Part shown: positions 34,948 to 44,297 of the stretch, piece after piece
Numbering within the stretch: position 1 is the stretch's first letter
Layout of the letters: each line of letters begins with the position of its first letter
Source of the DNA: LMUY01 sp965198895
GTDB taxonomy: Bacteria; Pseudomonadota; Alphaproteobacteria; Acetobacterales; Acetobacteraceae
DNA: 64,000 bases
Assembly: GCA_965198895.1 (NCBI GenBank)
Contig: OZ240676.1
Span: forward strand, 1,240,001 to 1,304,000
Direction: 5' to 3'
Program-made: the position numbers and the translations under genes
The notes under the pieces: generated by a model
Seen by the model: only the letters and a program-made list of their open reading frames with translations
What the model was told of the DNA's origin: nothing
Database searches by the model: none

Positions 34948-35829
34948 CTACGCCGCCCAGCCAAACAGCGGGAACATCCAGCCGAGTTCCTGCAGGACGA
35001 GGCGGTTCATCTCAGGGGTGAGCGTCGACCGCCAATCCCCCACCACGCCCTTGCGGTAGAATGCCCCGCGCTCCTCCACCCCGGCCGGCCGGCCCCCGGT
35101 GGCGGCGGCGAACGAGGTGCGCTCGAGGCAGGTGGCGACGATCGCCGGGTCGTCCGGGACGCCGAGCAGGCGGAACAGGCGGGCGACGAGCGGCACCGGG
35201 TCACGCACCATCGCCTCGTACGTGACGATCACGGCGTCGTCGGGGAAGCGCCGAGTGAGGTCGAGCATGACCCGGGCGCCCTCGGCCAGCGACGGGAACG
35301 CTGCCTTTAGGAAGTTGGTCTTCGCGGCAACCTCGTCCGCCCCGGCCGGCACTTTCTGGAACAGGTGCCAGGCGGAGGTCAGCACGTCACGCGGGTCCCG
35401 GGCGACGCCGATGAACTTCGCGCCCGGAAACAGCTGCTTCAGGCGCTGGAAGAAGAAGACGTTCTCAGGCGTCTTCTCGCCCACCGCGCGGCATGCCTTG
35501 GCGCCCATCTGCTGCGATAGCGCGAGCAGGATGGCGGTGCCGGCCAGATGTTCGGTGTCGGCGGACGCGGGTAGCGGGAAGCCGCCGGTGCTCTGAAATA
35601 AGGTCGTGTTCTTCGCCGTCAGCACCTTGCTCCGCGCCACCATCATCGCGTCCAGCGGGACCGCGAGGTGGTTGAGGAAGAAGCCCTCGCCACAGCACGA
35701 AACCTCCGGGTGCGCGTCCAGGATCCGCTGAATCCAGGTCGTTCCGGACCGGGGCGCGCCGCCCACGAAGAACAACTGCCGCTCCGCCATGCGCGCGAGG
35801 TCGGTCTGACGGTCGAGCCAGCTTTGCAC
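34948..35829 (-). CDS. Sulfotransferase family protein
   Basis: A 293-residue PAPS-dependent sulfotransferase. The 5'-phosphosulfate loop is GAPRSGTTW (residues 24-32). The 3'-phosphate site VARDPRDVLTSAW contains Arg144 and Ser152. YEAMVRDPVPLVARLFRLLG is the typical C-terminal segment. The GTG at 35829 is the farthest start; MAERQLFF 13 codons on is an alternative. The acceptor (sugar, lipid or protein) cannot be read. It is divergent from aat. Confidence 0.88.
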   Translation of the reverse strand: MQSWLDRQTDLARMAERQLFFVGGAPRSGTTWIQRILDAHPEVSCCGEGFFLNHLAVPLDAMMVARSKVLTAKNTTLFQSTGGFPLPASADTEHLAGTAILLALSQQMGAKACRAVGEKTPENVFFFQRLKQLFPGAKFIGVARDPRDVLTSAWHLFQKVPAGADEVAAKTNFLKAAFPSLAEGARVMLDLTRRFPDDAVIVTYEAMVRDPVPLVARLFRLLGVPDDPAIVATCLERTSFAAATGGRPAGVEERGAFYRKGVVGDWRSTLTPEMNRLVLQELGWMFPLFGWAA

Positions 35830-35968
35830 TTCGGCGCGACCCGGATGTTGCGTAGACCGGAGTGTGCCCCACCTGACAATGGGTATCCAGCCGGGAGATG
35901 CGCTTGCACCACCGCCCCATCACCTTGGCCGTATAGCGGAGGCGGCCGGCGTGCTAGGACTGGGTACG

Positions 35969-36619
35969 ATGTCCCGCCGCACCGTCGAGGTTACTCCGGA
36001 GCTCCTTTTGCGCGCCTACCGCGTGGGCCTTTTCCCCATGGCGGAGACGCGGCGCGGCAGCCGCCTGTATTGGCTGGATCCGGAGCATCGCGGCGTGCTG
36101 CCGCTCGATCGCTTCCACCTTCCGCGGCGCCTGATGCGCACGGTGCTGCGCGGCCCCTACCAGGTCACCACAGACACGGACTTCTCCGCCGTGATCGCCG
36201 CTTGTGCCGCGGCCGGGCCGGGGCGGGAGGATACCTGGATCAACCGCGACATCGAGCGGCTGTTTGGGGAATTGCACCACTCCGGGATGGCGCACAGCGT
36301 CGAATGCCGCCTCGACGGCTTGCTGGTGGGCGGCTTGTACGGCGTGAGCCTGGGGGCCGCATTTTTCGGCGAGAGCATGTTCAGCCTGGCGCGCGATGCT
36401 TCGAAAGTGGCACTGGTCCACCTGGTGGCCCGGTTGCGCCTGGGCGATTACCGGCTGCTGGACACCCAGTTCGTGACCAGTCACCTGTCGCAATTCGGCA
36501 CGGAGGAGGTTCCGCGCGAACGCTACAAGGCGCTGCTCGCTGCCGCGGTAGACGAACCCGCGCGTTGGCAGGCAGATAGCGCGGAGATCGAAGCGGAGAT
36601 TCGGAGAATGGCCAGTTGA
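35969..36619 (+). CDS. aat: Leucyl/phenylalanyl-tRNA-protein transferase
   Basis: A 216-residue enzyme that adds Leu or Phe to the N-terminus of substrates and so marks them for ClpAP (N-end rule). LLLRAYRVGLFPMAE, the W-containing loop LYWLDPEHRGVLPLD, and GGLYGVSLGAAFFGESMFS are family hallmarks. The ATG at 35969 starts the family core; an upstream in-frame ATG would add 35 atypical residues. Its stop overlaps the next start. Confidence 0.94.
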   Translation: MSRRTVEVTPELLLRAYRVGLFPMAETRRGSRLYWLDPEHRGVLPLDRFHLPRRLMRTVLRGPYQVTTDTDFSAVIAACAAAGPGREDTWINRDIERLFGELHHSGMAHSVECRLDGLLVGGLYGVSLGAAFFGESMFSLARDASKVALVHLVARLRLGDYRLLDTQFVTSHLSQFGTEEVPRERYKALLAAAVDEPARWQADSAEIEAEIRRMAS

Positions 36620-37221
36620 GAGTGGGTCCTGTCGTGCGCATCGCCGCGATCGGCTGTCTGCTGCTTCCCGGCCTGGGTCTCGGGTTGGGGGCCGCCGCCC
36701 AGCCCCGCCTGGTGCCGACCGGCGACGTGGACGTGCTGTATCAGGTGGACGGCGCCGCCGCCCAGCAGATCCCCGGCGGCGCCGCAGGTGGCGTGCGGCT
36801 GATGTGGGACGCCGCCGGCGAGCGGTTGCGGGCCGAGCCGGTCGGGCAGCCGGTCTACGCGATCACCGATCTGCGGCGCCGCTTGGCGGAACTGGTGTTC
36901 GCCGCTCAATCCTCCGTTCTGGAGCTGCCGCTGCGGGGCGGTGACCCCCAAACGCTGCTTGCCGGAGCCGACGCGCACTTCACCCGCCAGGGCAGCAGCC
37001 ACGTGCTTGGCATGGAGTGCACCGAGTGGACGATCCAGGCCCGCCATGTGGACGCGACCGGCTGCGTCACCCCGGACGGCGTGATCCTGCGTGCGGAGGG
37101 TACCTGGAACGGGCAACCCGGCCGTGCCGTGGCTCAGTCCGTCGTCCGCGGTCACATCCCTGACGAACGGTTCGTCCCGCCGCCGAACTTCTTCCGCCTG
37201 CCCCTGGGCATCAAACAGTGA
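36616..37221 (+). CDS. Exported protein, first of a tandem paralogue pair
   Basis: A 201-residue protein with a Sec signal peptide (GCLLLPGLGLGLGAAAQ, cleavage after AAA). The mature part starts with DVDVLYQVDG, has one Cys in MECTEWTI and one in ATGCVTPDGVILRAEG, and ends VPPPNFFRLPLG. The neighbour at 37,218 has the same motifs in the same order. The ATG overlaps the aat stop. No named family was recognised; the pattern suggests a small beta-sandwich protein with one disulfide. Confidence 0.75.
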   Translation: MRVGPVVRIAAIGCLLLPGLGLGLGAAAQPRLVPTGDVDVLYQVDGAAAQQIPGGAAGGVRLMWDAAGERLRAEPVGQPVYAITDLRRRLAELVFAAQSSVLELPLRGGDPQTLLAGADAHFTRQGSSHVLGMECTEWTIQARHVDATGCVTPDGVILRAEGTWNGQPGRAVAQSVVRGHIPDERFVPPPNFFRLPLGIKQ

Positions 37222-37904
37222 GCCCCACTGCCTTGCATCCTCACCCTCTTTCAGAGGGAAGCGGACCGTGCAAAGCATGGTGGCGGGGGCGCTTTGGCAC
37301 GGCCGGGGCCCACCCCCTCCGTCTGTTTCGCCGCAACATTTCCCTGAAGAAGCGGCGGGGTGTGGTTATCCTGTTCGCTATCGTGTCGGCCGGCCCGGCG
37401 TTTGCGGCCGACCGTCCGCCCACCATGCCGCAACGCGACGTGGACGTGACCTACCAGGTCGCGCAACCGATCGAGGGTGGCCCGGCACTCAGCCAACGCA
37501 TGCGGTGGTCCGTCGCCACCGGCCGCCTGCGGGTCGATCCACCGTCCCCGGGGCTGTACATGATCGTCGACTACACGGCGAAACGCATGTCCGTGGTGAA
37601 GCCGGCCGATCGCGCCGTCCTCGACTTGCCGACCGCCGCCCCTGGATTGCCCGGAGCACCGGCCGGTGACTACACGCGGCAGGACGCAGCGGTGGTCGCC
37701 GGGTTACCCTGCACCAACTGGCGGACAACCGATGCGGGCGGCCACCCGACGTTGCTTTGCCTGACCGCGGACGGCGTGATGTTGCGTGCAAGCCAGGGAG
37801 GCCAAGTGCTGCTGCAAGCCACGACCGTCAGCTACGGCCCGCAGGATCCAGCCGCCTTCGTGCCGCCCGACGGCTTCCGCCATGTGTCCGGAGCAGCCCC
37901 TTGA
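37218..37904 (+). CDS. Exported protein, second of a tandem paralogue pair
   Basis: A paralogue of the preceding gene. DVDVTYQVAQ, the Cys in LPCTNWRT, CLTADGVMLRAS and VPPDGFRHV align with it in order. The first 40 codons after a GTG that overlaps the upstream stop look like repeat-derived sequence and contain half of a REP-like element. The true start may be GTG 37362, which would give a short signal peptide ending AGPAFA. Function is unknown; the duplication and the following membrane protein suggest a shared envelope role. Confidence 0.7.
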   Translation: MSPTALHPHPLSEGSGPCKAWWRGRFGTAGAHPLRLFRRNISLKKRRGVVILFAIVSAGPAFAADRPPTMPQRDVDVTYQVAQPIEGGPALSQRMRWSVATGRLRVDPPSPGLYMIVDYTAKRMSVVKPADRAVLDLPTAAPGLPGAPAGDYTRQDAAVVAGLPCTNWRTTDAGGHPTLLCLTADGVMLRASQGGQVLLQATTVSYGPQDPAAFVPPDGFRHVSGAAP

Positions 37905-37963
37905 GCGACGCCGCCCCGATCCGGGAGCGGGTGAACCCCCGCCGTCCCCGCTCTACCCACCCG

Positions 37964-39049
37964 ATGCAGAAGACGCCCTGGCCGTGGCACGACCGGTCGG
38001 GGCGGTTCTCCTGGCTGAAGACCGTCGTGCTGGTGCTGGAATGCGTTCCGGCCATCTGGATCGCGTTCGCGCTGGTCACCGGCCGCCTCGGTGCCCGCCC
38101 CATTCTCGAGGCAAACCACGAGGCCGGGCTGTGGGCGATCCGCTTCCTGATGCTGACCCTGCTCGCCACGCCCGCGCGCGCGATCTTCAACTGGCATCGG
38201 CTGGTGTTGGTGCGGCGCCAACTCGGCCTCACGACGCTGTTCTATGCGCTGGCGCACGTCGTGCTGTACGCGTGGGACGAGAAGTGGAACCTTCATACCG
38301 TCGCAAGCGAGATCCTGCTCCGGTTCTACCTGGAAGTGGGTTTCGTGGCCCTGGTTGCGCTGGCGCTGCTCGGCGTGACTTCGACCGACCGGGCCCTGCG
38401 CACGTTGGGGCACGCCTGGAAGCGGCTGCACCGCATCATTTACCTGCTCACCGTGTTGGCGCTGTTCCACTACTTCCTGCAGACCAAGGCGAACGTGGCC
38501 GAGCCGATCCTGCTCACCGGCCTCTTCATCTGGCTGATGGGGTGGCGCCTGCTGCCCTCCGGACCGGACCGCCAACCGCTTCCGGTGCTCGGCCTCGGGA
38601 TTGCCGCGACCGTGCTGACGGCGGCCGTGGAATTTGCGTGGTATGCCCTGGCCACCCGGATCAGTCCGATGCGGGTGATACGCAGCGAGACGGACCTGTC
38701 CTATGGTCCGCACTCAGTCGGCCAGGTGTTCCTGGTGTGCCTTTGCATGGCGATCGCGACTGCTTTGTTCTGGGCCCGGCATCGCGAGCGGCTTCGCAAG
38801 TCGATCGGGTTCGACATCGCTCTGTATGCCGGCGGGGCGGTGATCGCGTCGGCGCTGCTGTTCGCTTTCAACCTGACGGATAGCTGGCTGCCCGACGACT
38901 GGACGTTCTGGCAAGCTGCAGGATGCCTGGTCGCAGCGGGCGTACTGCTGGGCTTGCTACGGTCGATGCTGCCGCGGCAGCAGCGCGTGCTGGACGCGAT
39001 TTGCACCCTTGCCGTGCTTCTGCCGCTGATTGCCGGCCTCACCACCTAG
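37964..39049 (+). CDS. MsrQ-like ferric-reductase transmembrane protein
   Basis: A 361-residue membrane protein. The first 200 residues match the heme-binding ferric-reductase-like core: WAIRFLMLTLLATPARAIFN, ARRVVLYAW-like helix (ALAHVVLYAWDE) and KRLHRIIYLLTVLALFHYF with spaced His. About 150 additional residues with further helices follow, so it is longer than typical MsrQ. No msrP partner gene is nearby. Possible starts are TTG 37901 (TTGA overlap), GTG 37931 and ATG 37964; the last gives the usual N-terminus. Confidence 0.75.
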   Translation: MQKTPWPWHDRSGRFSWLKTVVLVLECVPAIWIAFALVTGRLGARPILEANHEAGLWAIRFLMLTLLATPARAIFNWHRLVLVRRQLGLTTLFYALAHVVLYAWDEKWNLHTVASEILLRFYLEVGFVALVALALLGVTSTDRALRTLGHAWKRLHRIIYLLTVLALFHYFLQTKANVAEPILLTGLFIWLMGWRLLPSGPDRQPLPVLGLGIAATVLTAAVEFAWYALATRISPMRVIRSETDLSYGPHSVGQVFLVCLCMAIATALFWARHRERLRKSIGFDIALYAGGAVIASALLFAFNLTDSWLPDDWTFWQAAGCLVAAGVLLGLLRSMLPRQQRVLDAICTLAVLLPLIAGLTT

Positions 39050-39108
39050 GCAAGCGGCACATCGCCGCCGGACTGGCCGGGGAGGCACGGCCAGTTTAGA
39101 AACGGGCG

Positions 39109-39729
39109 ATGACCACGCCCCCAGACCTCATCGTCGATTCCACCGAGACCGTTTGGAAGGGCCGCACCCAGCTCGACGTCGTGCGGTTCCGCAACCGGCG
39201 GTTCGACGGCGCGATGTCCGGCGTGCGCACGTGGGAGGTCTGGCTGCGCGGCCATGCCGTGGGCGTGCTGCCGTATGATCCGCGCACCGACCAACTCGTG
39301 ATGATCGAGCAGTTCCGCTACCCGGCCATGCTCGCCGGCGTCGACCCGGTCATGCTGGAGGTCCCCGGCGGCTTCATGGATGAAGGCGAGACTGAGGAAC
39401 AAACCGCCGCCCGCGAGATGCAGGAGGAGATGCACCTGGCCACAGACCGCGTGCACCGGGTGGGCCATTTCGTACTGACGGCCGGCGGGTCGGATGAGAG
39501 GGTGACCATCTTCGCCGGCCGCGTTGCGACCCCGGCCGCCGATGCCGATGGGATCGCCGGGTATGGCGGACTGGCCAGCGAGCGCGAGGACATCCGCATC
39601 CGCGTGCTGCCCGCCGACGAGGCGATCGAGAACGCGCTGGCCGGCCGCTACGCCAACTCGATCACCGTGATGGCCCTGCTTTGGTTCGCCGCTAAACGGG
39701 ACTGGCTGCGCGCGGAGTGGGCCGCGTGA
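39109..39729 (+). CDS. Nudix hydrolase, ADP-ribose pyrophosphatase type
   Basis: A 206-residue Nudix enzyme likely to cleave ADP-ribose or another nucleoside diphosphate derivative. The Nudix box is GGFMDEGETEEQTAAREMQEEM. VWLRGHAVGVLPYDP and VMIEQFRYPAM are typical of the ADPRase (NudF) branch. The stop overlaps the GTG of the next gene (GTGA). Confidence 0.88.
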   Translation: MTTPPDLIVDSTETVWKGRTQLDVVRFRNRRFDGAMSGVRTWEVWLRGHAVGVLPYDPRTDQLVMIEQFRYPAMLAGVDPVMLEVPGGFMDEGETEEQTAAREMQEEMHLATDRVHRVGHFVLTAGGSDERVTIFAGRVATPAADADGIAGYGGLASEREDIRIRVLPADEAIENALAGRYANSITVMALLWFAAKRDWLRAEWAA

Positions 39730-40418
39730 AGCTGTTTCTGGACGATGCCTACGCCCAGAGCTCGGAAGGTATTGTCCTGTCCGTGCTGCCCACCGGCGTG
39801 GTGCTGGATCGCTCGGTGTTCTACGCGCGCAGCGGTGGCCAGCCCGGCGACATGGGGCGGCTCACCTGGCCCGGCGGCGAGGCGGTGGTCGCGGAGGCGA
39901 TCAAGGGCGAGGGCGACACCGTCATCCTGCCGCTGGCCGGCGAACCGCCGGCGCCGGGCACGCCGGTCACTGCCACGATCGACTGGCCGCGCCGCTTCGC
40001 CCACATGCAAATGCACACCGCACTGCATCTGCTGTGTAGCCTGATCCCCGGGGCCGCGGTCACTGGCGGCCAGATCGGCGCGGAAAAATCCCGGCTGGAT
40101 TTCGACCTGCCGGACAAACCCGAACCCGCCGCGATCGAGGCGGGGCTCGCCGCGCTGATCGCCGCCGACCATCCCGTGACGACGGAGTGGGTGGACGAGA
40201 GCGTGCTCGACACCAATCCCGGCCTGGTGCGCACCCTGTCGGTACAGCCGCCACGGGGCACGGGACGGCTGCGCCTGGTGCGGATCGGCACGGTGGATCT
40301 GCAGCCCTGCGGCGGCACCCACGTGGCCCACACCGGCGAGATCGGCCCGATCAAGGTCGCCAAGATCGAGAACAAGGGGCGGCAAAATCGCCGCATCACC
40401 CTGACGCTAGGAGCATGA
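39726..40418 (+). CDS. AlaX-type alanyl-tRNA editing protein
   Basis: A 230-residue freestanding homologue of the AlaRS editing domain that deacylates mischarged tRNA-Ala. Zinc ligands are His97 and His101 (HMQMHTALHLL) and Cys195 and His199 (QPCGGTHVAHTGEIG). FYARSGGQPGDMG is the conserved N-terminal glycine-rich segment. The start is a GTG that overlaps the Nudix stop. Confidence 0.9.
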   Translation: MKLFLDDAYAQSSEGIVLSVLPTGVVLDRSVFYARSGGQPGDMGRLTWPGGEAVVAEAIKGEGDTVILPLAGEPPAPGTPVTATIDWPRRFAHMQMHTALHLLCSLIPGAAVTGGQIGAEKSRLDFDLPDKPEPAAIEAGLAALIAADHPVTTEWVDESVLDTNPGLVRTLSVQPPRGTGRLRLVRIGTVDLQPCGGTHVAHTGEIGPIKVAKIENKGRQNRRITLTLGA

Positions 40419-40433
40419 GCGCTCTGTCGCCTT

Positions 40434-40556
40434 CACTCTCCCTCGCCCGTCCGTCACGGGAGAGGGTCGGGGTGAGGGCCGCTTGGCCAACGAAACGACG
40501 AATGAGGCGGCAGTCGCATCCTCACCCCGGCCCTCTCCCGCCCGCGGGAGAGGGAG
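40434..40556. repeat. Pair of inverted REP-like elements, copy 3
   Basis: Two facing elements lie between the AlaX and sulfurtransferase genes. The right one (40,520-40,556) has CCTCACCCCGGCCCT and stem CTCTCCCGC/GCGGGAGAG. The left one (40,434-40,478) ends GGGTCGGGGTGAGGG. The arrangement matches the pair at 30,801. Confidence 0.82.
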
Positions 40557-40578
40557 AAGGAAACAGCGGAGCACGGAC

Positions 40579-41409
40579 ATGATGGATGATCTCGTTTCGG
40601 TCGAGTGGTTGGCGAGCAACATTGGGGCGCCCGACTTGGTCGTGCTCGAATCGACCAAATATCTACCGACTGAGAACAAGGACGGACGCGAGGCCTTCCT
40701 CCGCGCGCACATTCCCGGCGCGCGATATTTCGACCTGGACCTGATCGCTGACGTCGACAGCGCTTTGCCGCACATGGCCCCCGCCGCCGGGCGGTTTGCC
40801 AAGTTGGTCGGGGCGCTCGGGGTGGGCGACACGAGCCGGGTCGTGTTCTACGACCAGAACAGCACGATGTGGGCGACCCGCGGTTGGTGGATGATGGGCC
40901 TGTTCGGCCACGACAACTCCACCGTGCTGGATGGCGGGCTGGCCGCGTGGGAGGCCGCCGGCCACGCGGTGCAATCCGGCGACCCGGCCCCGCCCGAAGC
41001 CGCGCACTTCACCCCCCGCCTGCGCGCCGAGCGACTACGCGGGCTGACCGACATGCTCGAAACCGAAGCACTGATCATCGACGCCCGCAGCGCCATCCGC
41101 TTCGCCGGCCACGCACCGGAGCCCCGGCCCGGCTTGGCCTCCGGGCACATGCCGGGTGCGGTGAACCTGCCTTCCTCCATCTTCTTCGGCGCCGACGGCC
41201 TGTTCCTGCCGACCGACCAGTTGCGCACCCGGCTGACCGAGGCCGGGGTGGACGGCACCCGCCCGGTCATTACCACCTGCGGCAGCGGTGTGTCCGCCAC
41301 GGTGGTGACGATGGCCTTGAAGCGCGCGGGCTTTCCGCAAGGCGCCGTGTATGACGGCTCCTGGACCGAATGGGGTGCCGACCCCACCACCCCGAAGGAG
41401 ACCAGTTGA
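40579..41409 (+). CDS. sseA: 3-mercaptopyruvate sulfurtransferase
   Basis: A 276-residue two-domain rhodanese. The C-terminal domain has the active-site loop CGSGVSA (Cys234), which matches the mercaptopyruvate type rather than the thiosulfate type. SGHMPGAVNLP and the N-terminal AHIPGARYFDLD are rhodanese signatures. The ATG at 40579 follows the REP pair. The stop shares one base with the metC start, linking sulfur transfer to transsulfuration. Confidence 0.93.
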   Translation: MMDDLVSVEWLASNIGAPDLVVLESTKYLPTENKDGREAFLRAHIPGARYFDLDLIADVDSALPHMAPAAGRFAKLVGALGVGDTSRVVFYDQNSTMWATRGWWMMGLFGHDNSTVLDGGLAAWEAAGHAVQSGDPAPPEAAHFTPRLRAERLRGLTDMLETEALIIDARSAIRFAGHAPEPRPGLASGHMPGAVNLPSSIFFGADGLFLPTDQLRTRLTEAGVDGTRPVITTCGSGVSATVVTMALKRAGFPQGAVYDGSWTEWGADPTTPKETS

Positions 41410-42635
41410 TGCCAGATCACGCCCTGCCCCCTGCCAAGCTTGGTTTCGCCACCCAGACCTCCCATCTCGGGCGCGCTGGGACACGGGTGAACGGCTTCGT
41501 CAATCCGCCGGTGCTCCGCGGCTCCACGATGCTCTACACGTCGTGCACGGACCGGCGTTCCAAGAGCGTCGACCATATGGGCCGCGGCTTCCTGTACGGC
41601 ACTGCCGGCAACCCCACCCACCACGCGCTGGAAGACATGGTGGCGGCCATCGAGGGCGGCACGCGCTGCCAGATCGTCTCCACCGGGCTCGCCGCGATCA
41701 CGGTACCGCTGCTCGCCTACCTCGGCGCCGGCGACCATCTGCTGCTGCCCGACAGCGCGTATGGCCCCGCGCGCAACTTCGCCGACAATTTCCTGCCCCG
41801 CATGGGCGTCGGCACTACCTATTACGACCCGGTAATCGCGCCGGACGCCCTTGCCGCCTTGATCCGCCCCGAGACCCGCGTGCTGTATACCGAGAGCCCC
41901 GGCAGCCACACCTTCGAGGTGCAGGATATCCCCGCTCTGGCCGCCGTCGCGCACGAGCGCGGGCTGACGGTGATGATGGACAACACTTGGGGCATCCGTT
42001 CCTTCCAGCCGTTCGCGCACGGTGTCGACGTCTCGATCCAGGCGCTGACCAAGTATGTCGCCGGCCACTCGGACGTGCTGCTCGGTGGCATCACCGTCGC
42101 GGATAACGCGCATTGGGAGCGGGTGCGCACCACCGCCATGGTGCTCGGCCAGTATGCCAGCCCCGACGATTGCTGGCTCGCCTTGCGCGGCGCCCGCACG
42201 ATGGCGGTGCGGCTGGAACGGCAGATGCAGTCGGGGCTGGAGGTCGCCGCCTGGTTCGCCGCCCGCCCCGAGGTGGCCCGCGTGCTGCACCCGGCCCTGC
42301 CCGGCGCGCCCGGGCACGAATTGTGGAAGCGCGACTTCACCGGTGCCTGCAGCCTGTTCGGCGTCGAGTTCCAGCCGCAGTACTCGCCGGCGGCGGTCGA
42401 CGGCTTCATCGACAGCCTGACCCTGTTCGGCATCGGCGCGTCCTGGGGCGGCTTCGAGAGCCTGGCGATCCCCACCACCGGGCACATCACCCGCACGGCA
42501 GGCGGCGCCAGGTATGCCGGAACGATCGCGCGTTTCCATATCGGCCTAGAGGAGCCGGCGGACCTGATCGCCGACCTCGACCGTGCCATGACCGCAGCCG
42601 GGCTGGCGCCCGAGGGAGCGCTCCGTGCCAGCTGA
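41409..42635 (+). CDS. metC: Cystathionine beta-lyase
   Basis: A 408-residue PLP enzyme of the Cys/Met family that cleaves cystathionine to homocysteine. The PLP lysine is Lys215 in ALTKYVAGHSDVL. YGTAGNPTHHALE and DNTWGIRSFQPF are typical of the MetC branch (Trp in DNTW). ASWGGFESLAIP near the C-terminus is also a lyase signature. The ATG overlaps the sseA stop. Confidence 0.93.
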   Translation: MPDHALPPAKLGFATQTSHLGRAGTRVNGFVNPPVLRGSTMLYTSCTDRRSKSVDHMGRGFLYGTAGNPTHHALEDMVAAIEGGTRCQIVSTGLAAITVPLLAYLGAGDHLLLPDSAYGPARNFADNFLPRMGVGTTYYDPVIAPDALAALIRPETRVLYTESPGSHTFEVQDIPALAAVAHERGLTVMMDNTWGIRSFQPFAHGVDVSIQALTKYVAGHSDVLLGGITVADNAHWERVRTTAMVLGQYASPDDCWLALRGARTMAVRLERQMQSGLEVAAWFAARPEVARVLHPALPGAPGHELWKRDFTGACSLFGVEFQPQYSPAAVDGFIDSLTLFGIGASWGGFESLAIPTTGHITRTAGGARYAGTIARFHIGLEEPADLIADLDRAMTAAGLAPEGALRAS

Positions 42636-43008
42636 CCTGCCGATCAAATTCGACGCCGACGGCCTGGTTCCGGCCATCGCCCAGCAGCACGACACCGGCG
42701 AGGTGCTCATGATGGCTTGGATGAACGCCGCCAGCATAGCCGAGACGCTGGAGACGGGGCGCGTCTGCTACTGGAGCCGCAGCCGCGGCGCACCCTGGCG
42801 CAAGGGCGAGACCTCCGGCCAGCACCAGCGCCTGGTCGAGCTGCGCATCGACTGCGACGGCGACACGCTGCTGCTGCTGGTCGACCAGACCGGCGCTGCC
42901 TGCCACACCGGGCAGCGCAGCTGCTTCCACCGCGCCGTCCGCGACGGCGCACTGGTTACGATCGCCCACCCCATCGCCGACCCGGCGGTGCTCTACGCCC
43001 GTGTCTAG
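42625..43008 (+). CDS. hisI: Phosphoribosyl-AMP cyclohydrolase
   Basis: A 127-residue enzyme of histidine synthesis that opens the ring of PR-AMP. VLMMAWMNAASI, CYWSRSRGAPWRKGETSGQ and IDCDGDTLLLLVDQTGAACHTG contain the zinc and metal ligands. The start is a GTG that overlaps the metC end by 11 bp. It is separate from other his genes in this window. Confidence 0.95.
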   Translation: MPADLPIKFDADGLVPAIAQQHDTGEVLMMAWMNAASIAETLETGRVCYWSRSRGAPWRKGETSGQHQRLVELRIDCDGDTLLLLVDQTGAACHTGQRSCFHRAVRDGALVTIAHPIADPAVLYARV

Positions 43009-43474
43009 GGCGGCCGCACTTCTGGTGCTGCTTTTGGCGTCGCTGCCGGCGCGCGCGGCCGACGTGGGACGCGCGCACCAGGTCGTGACGATGATCTACG
43101 ACATCAGCCTGTATGATTCAGAACTCGACCGCATCATGGACCAGGCCGACTCCCGCGGCGTGTACGGCGGTGCCGGCAGCACGCCGTTCAGCCGCGCGCG
43201 CGACAAATCACTGACCCACGTCACGATGCTCTCCCAGCGCGAGGCGGTGCTCAGCCTGGCCACGCAGAAGCTCGCCGCCCGCGCGACCGACCAGCAGCTC
43301 GGCGCCTTGATCGACCTGGCCGGCGGCATCAAGCCGCTCGACCAGAGCCAGCTCGATGCCGCCGTCACGAACGTGAAAGCGAGTTTCGAGGAGGCGATGT
43401 GGGACCAACTGGCTCGCACGGCCCGCGGCAACACCATGTTCCCCTGCACCAAGGACCAACGCAGCCGCTGCTAG
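43001..43474 (+). CDS. Small exported protein of unknown function
   Basis: A 157-residue protein with a clear signal peptide (AALLVLLLASLPARA, cleavage before ADVGRA). The mature part is mostly helical and contains a short Cys pair near the C-terminus (FPCTKDQRSRC). The GTG start overlaps the hisI stop by 8 bp. No family was recognised. Confidence 0.75.
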   Translation: MSRAAALLVLLLASLPARAADVGRAHQVVTMIYDISLYDSELDRIMDQADSRGVYGGAGSTPFSRARDKSLTHVTMLSQREAVLSLATQKLAARATDQQLGALIDLAGGIKPLDQSQLDAAVTNVKASFEEAMWDQLARTARGNTMFPCTKDQRSRC

Positions 43475-43486
43475 AGGAGCCCAGTC

Positions 43487-44107
43487 ATGTACATTCCGAC
43501 CCAGTTCCGCATGGAGGCCCTGCCCGACATGCACGCGGCGATCCGCGCGACCCGGCTTGCCACGTTGGTGACGATGGGACCGGACGGCCTGGTCGGGACA
43601 CCGCTACCCTTCATGCTGGATGCGGAGGACGGCGAATACGGCACGCTGCATGCCCACGTCGCCAAGGCCAACGGGCAGTGGCATACCGGCGGCCAGGAGG
43701 CGCTGGTGACGTTCATGGGCCCGGACGCCTACGTCACGCCCTCGTGGTACGCGACCAAGCAGCGCGACGGCAAGGTGGTGCCGACCTGGAACTACGTGGC
43801 GGTGCACGCCTATGGCCCGGTCGAGTTCTACGAGGACGCCGAGCGCCTGCTGGATGTGGTGAGCCGGCTGACCAACCTGCACGAGAAGCCTCGTCCCGCG
43901 CCCTGGGCCGTCGGCGACGCGCCGGAAACGTTCATCCGCTCGCAATTGAAAGGCATTGTCGGCGTGCGCATCCCGATCACGCGGCTGGATGCCAAGCATA
44001 AGCTGAGCCAGAACCGGAACGCGGAGGACCGCGGTGGCGTGAAGGCCGGGTTGGCCGCGAGTCCATCCCCGGACGACCAGCACGTCGCGGCGATGATCGT
44101 GGACTAG
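43487..44107 (+). CDS. PaiB-family FMN-binding protein
   Basis: A 206-residue member of the PaiB/FMN-binding split-barrel family. MYIPTQFRMEALPDMHAAIR is the standard N-terminus, and HAHVAKANGQWH and TPSWYATKQRDGKVVPTWNY are core motifs. PaiB in Bacillus is annotated as a negative transcriptional regulator, but many members are probably flavin-dependent enzymes. AGGAG lies upstream of the ATG. It is the last gene of the short plus-strand run. Confidence 0.9.
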   Translation: MYIPTQFRMEALPDMHAAIRATRLATLVTMGPDGLVGTPLPFMLDAEDGEYGTLHAHVAKANGQWHTGGQEALVTFMGPDAYVTPSWYATKQRDGKVVPTWNYVAVHAYGPVEFYEDAERLLDVVSRLTNLHEKPRPAPWAVGDAPETFIRSQLKGIVGVRIPITRLDAKHKLSQNRNAEDRGGVKAGLAASPSPDDQHVAAMIVD

Positions 44108-44297
44108 CGCCCGGCCGCATCCTGGTTGCGAGGATATTGTTCGCGCGTGTTTCCCTAGCAAATGTTAACGAAAAACCTTGACGTACGATCACGGTAACGT
44201 CATTGCTTTGCCAGAATGTGTCTATGAACCAAGTCCAGGGCACCGCGACCGGAATCGCATCAGTCTATGTCGTTGCGATGTATTGAAAGAGGCGCGC

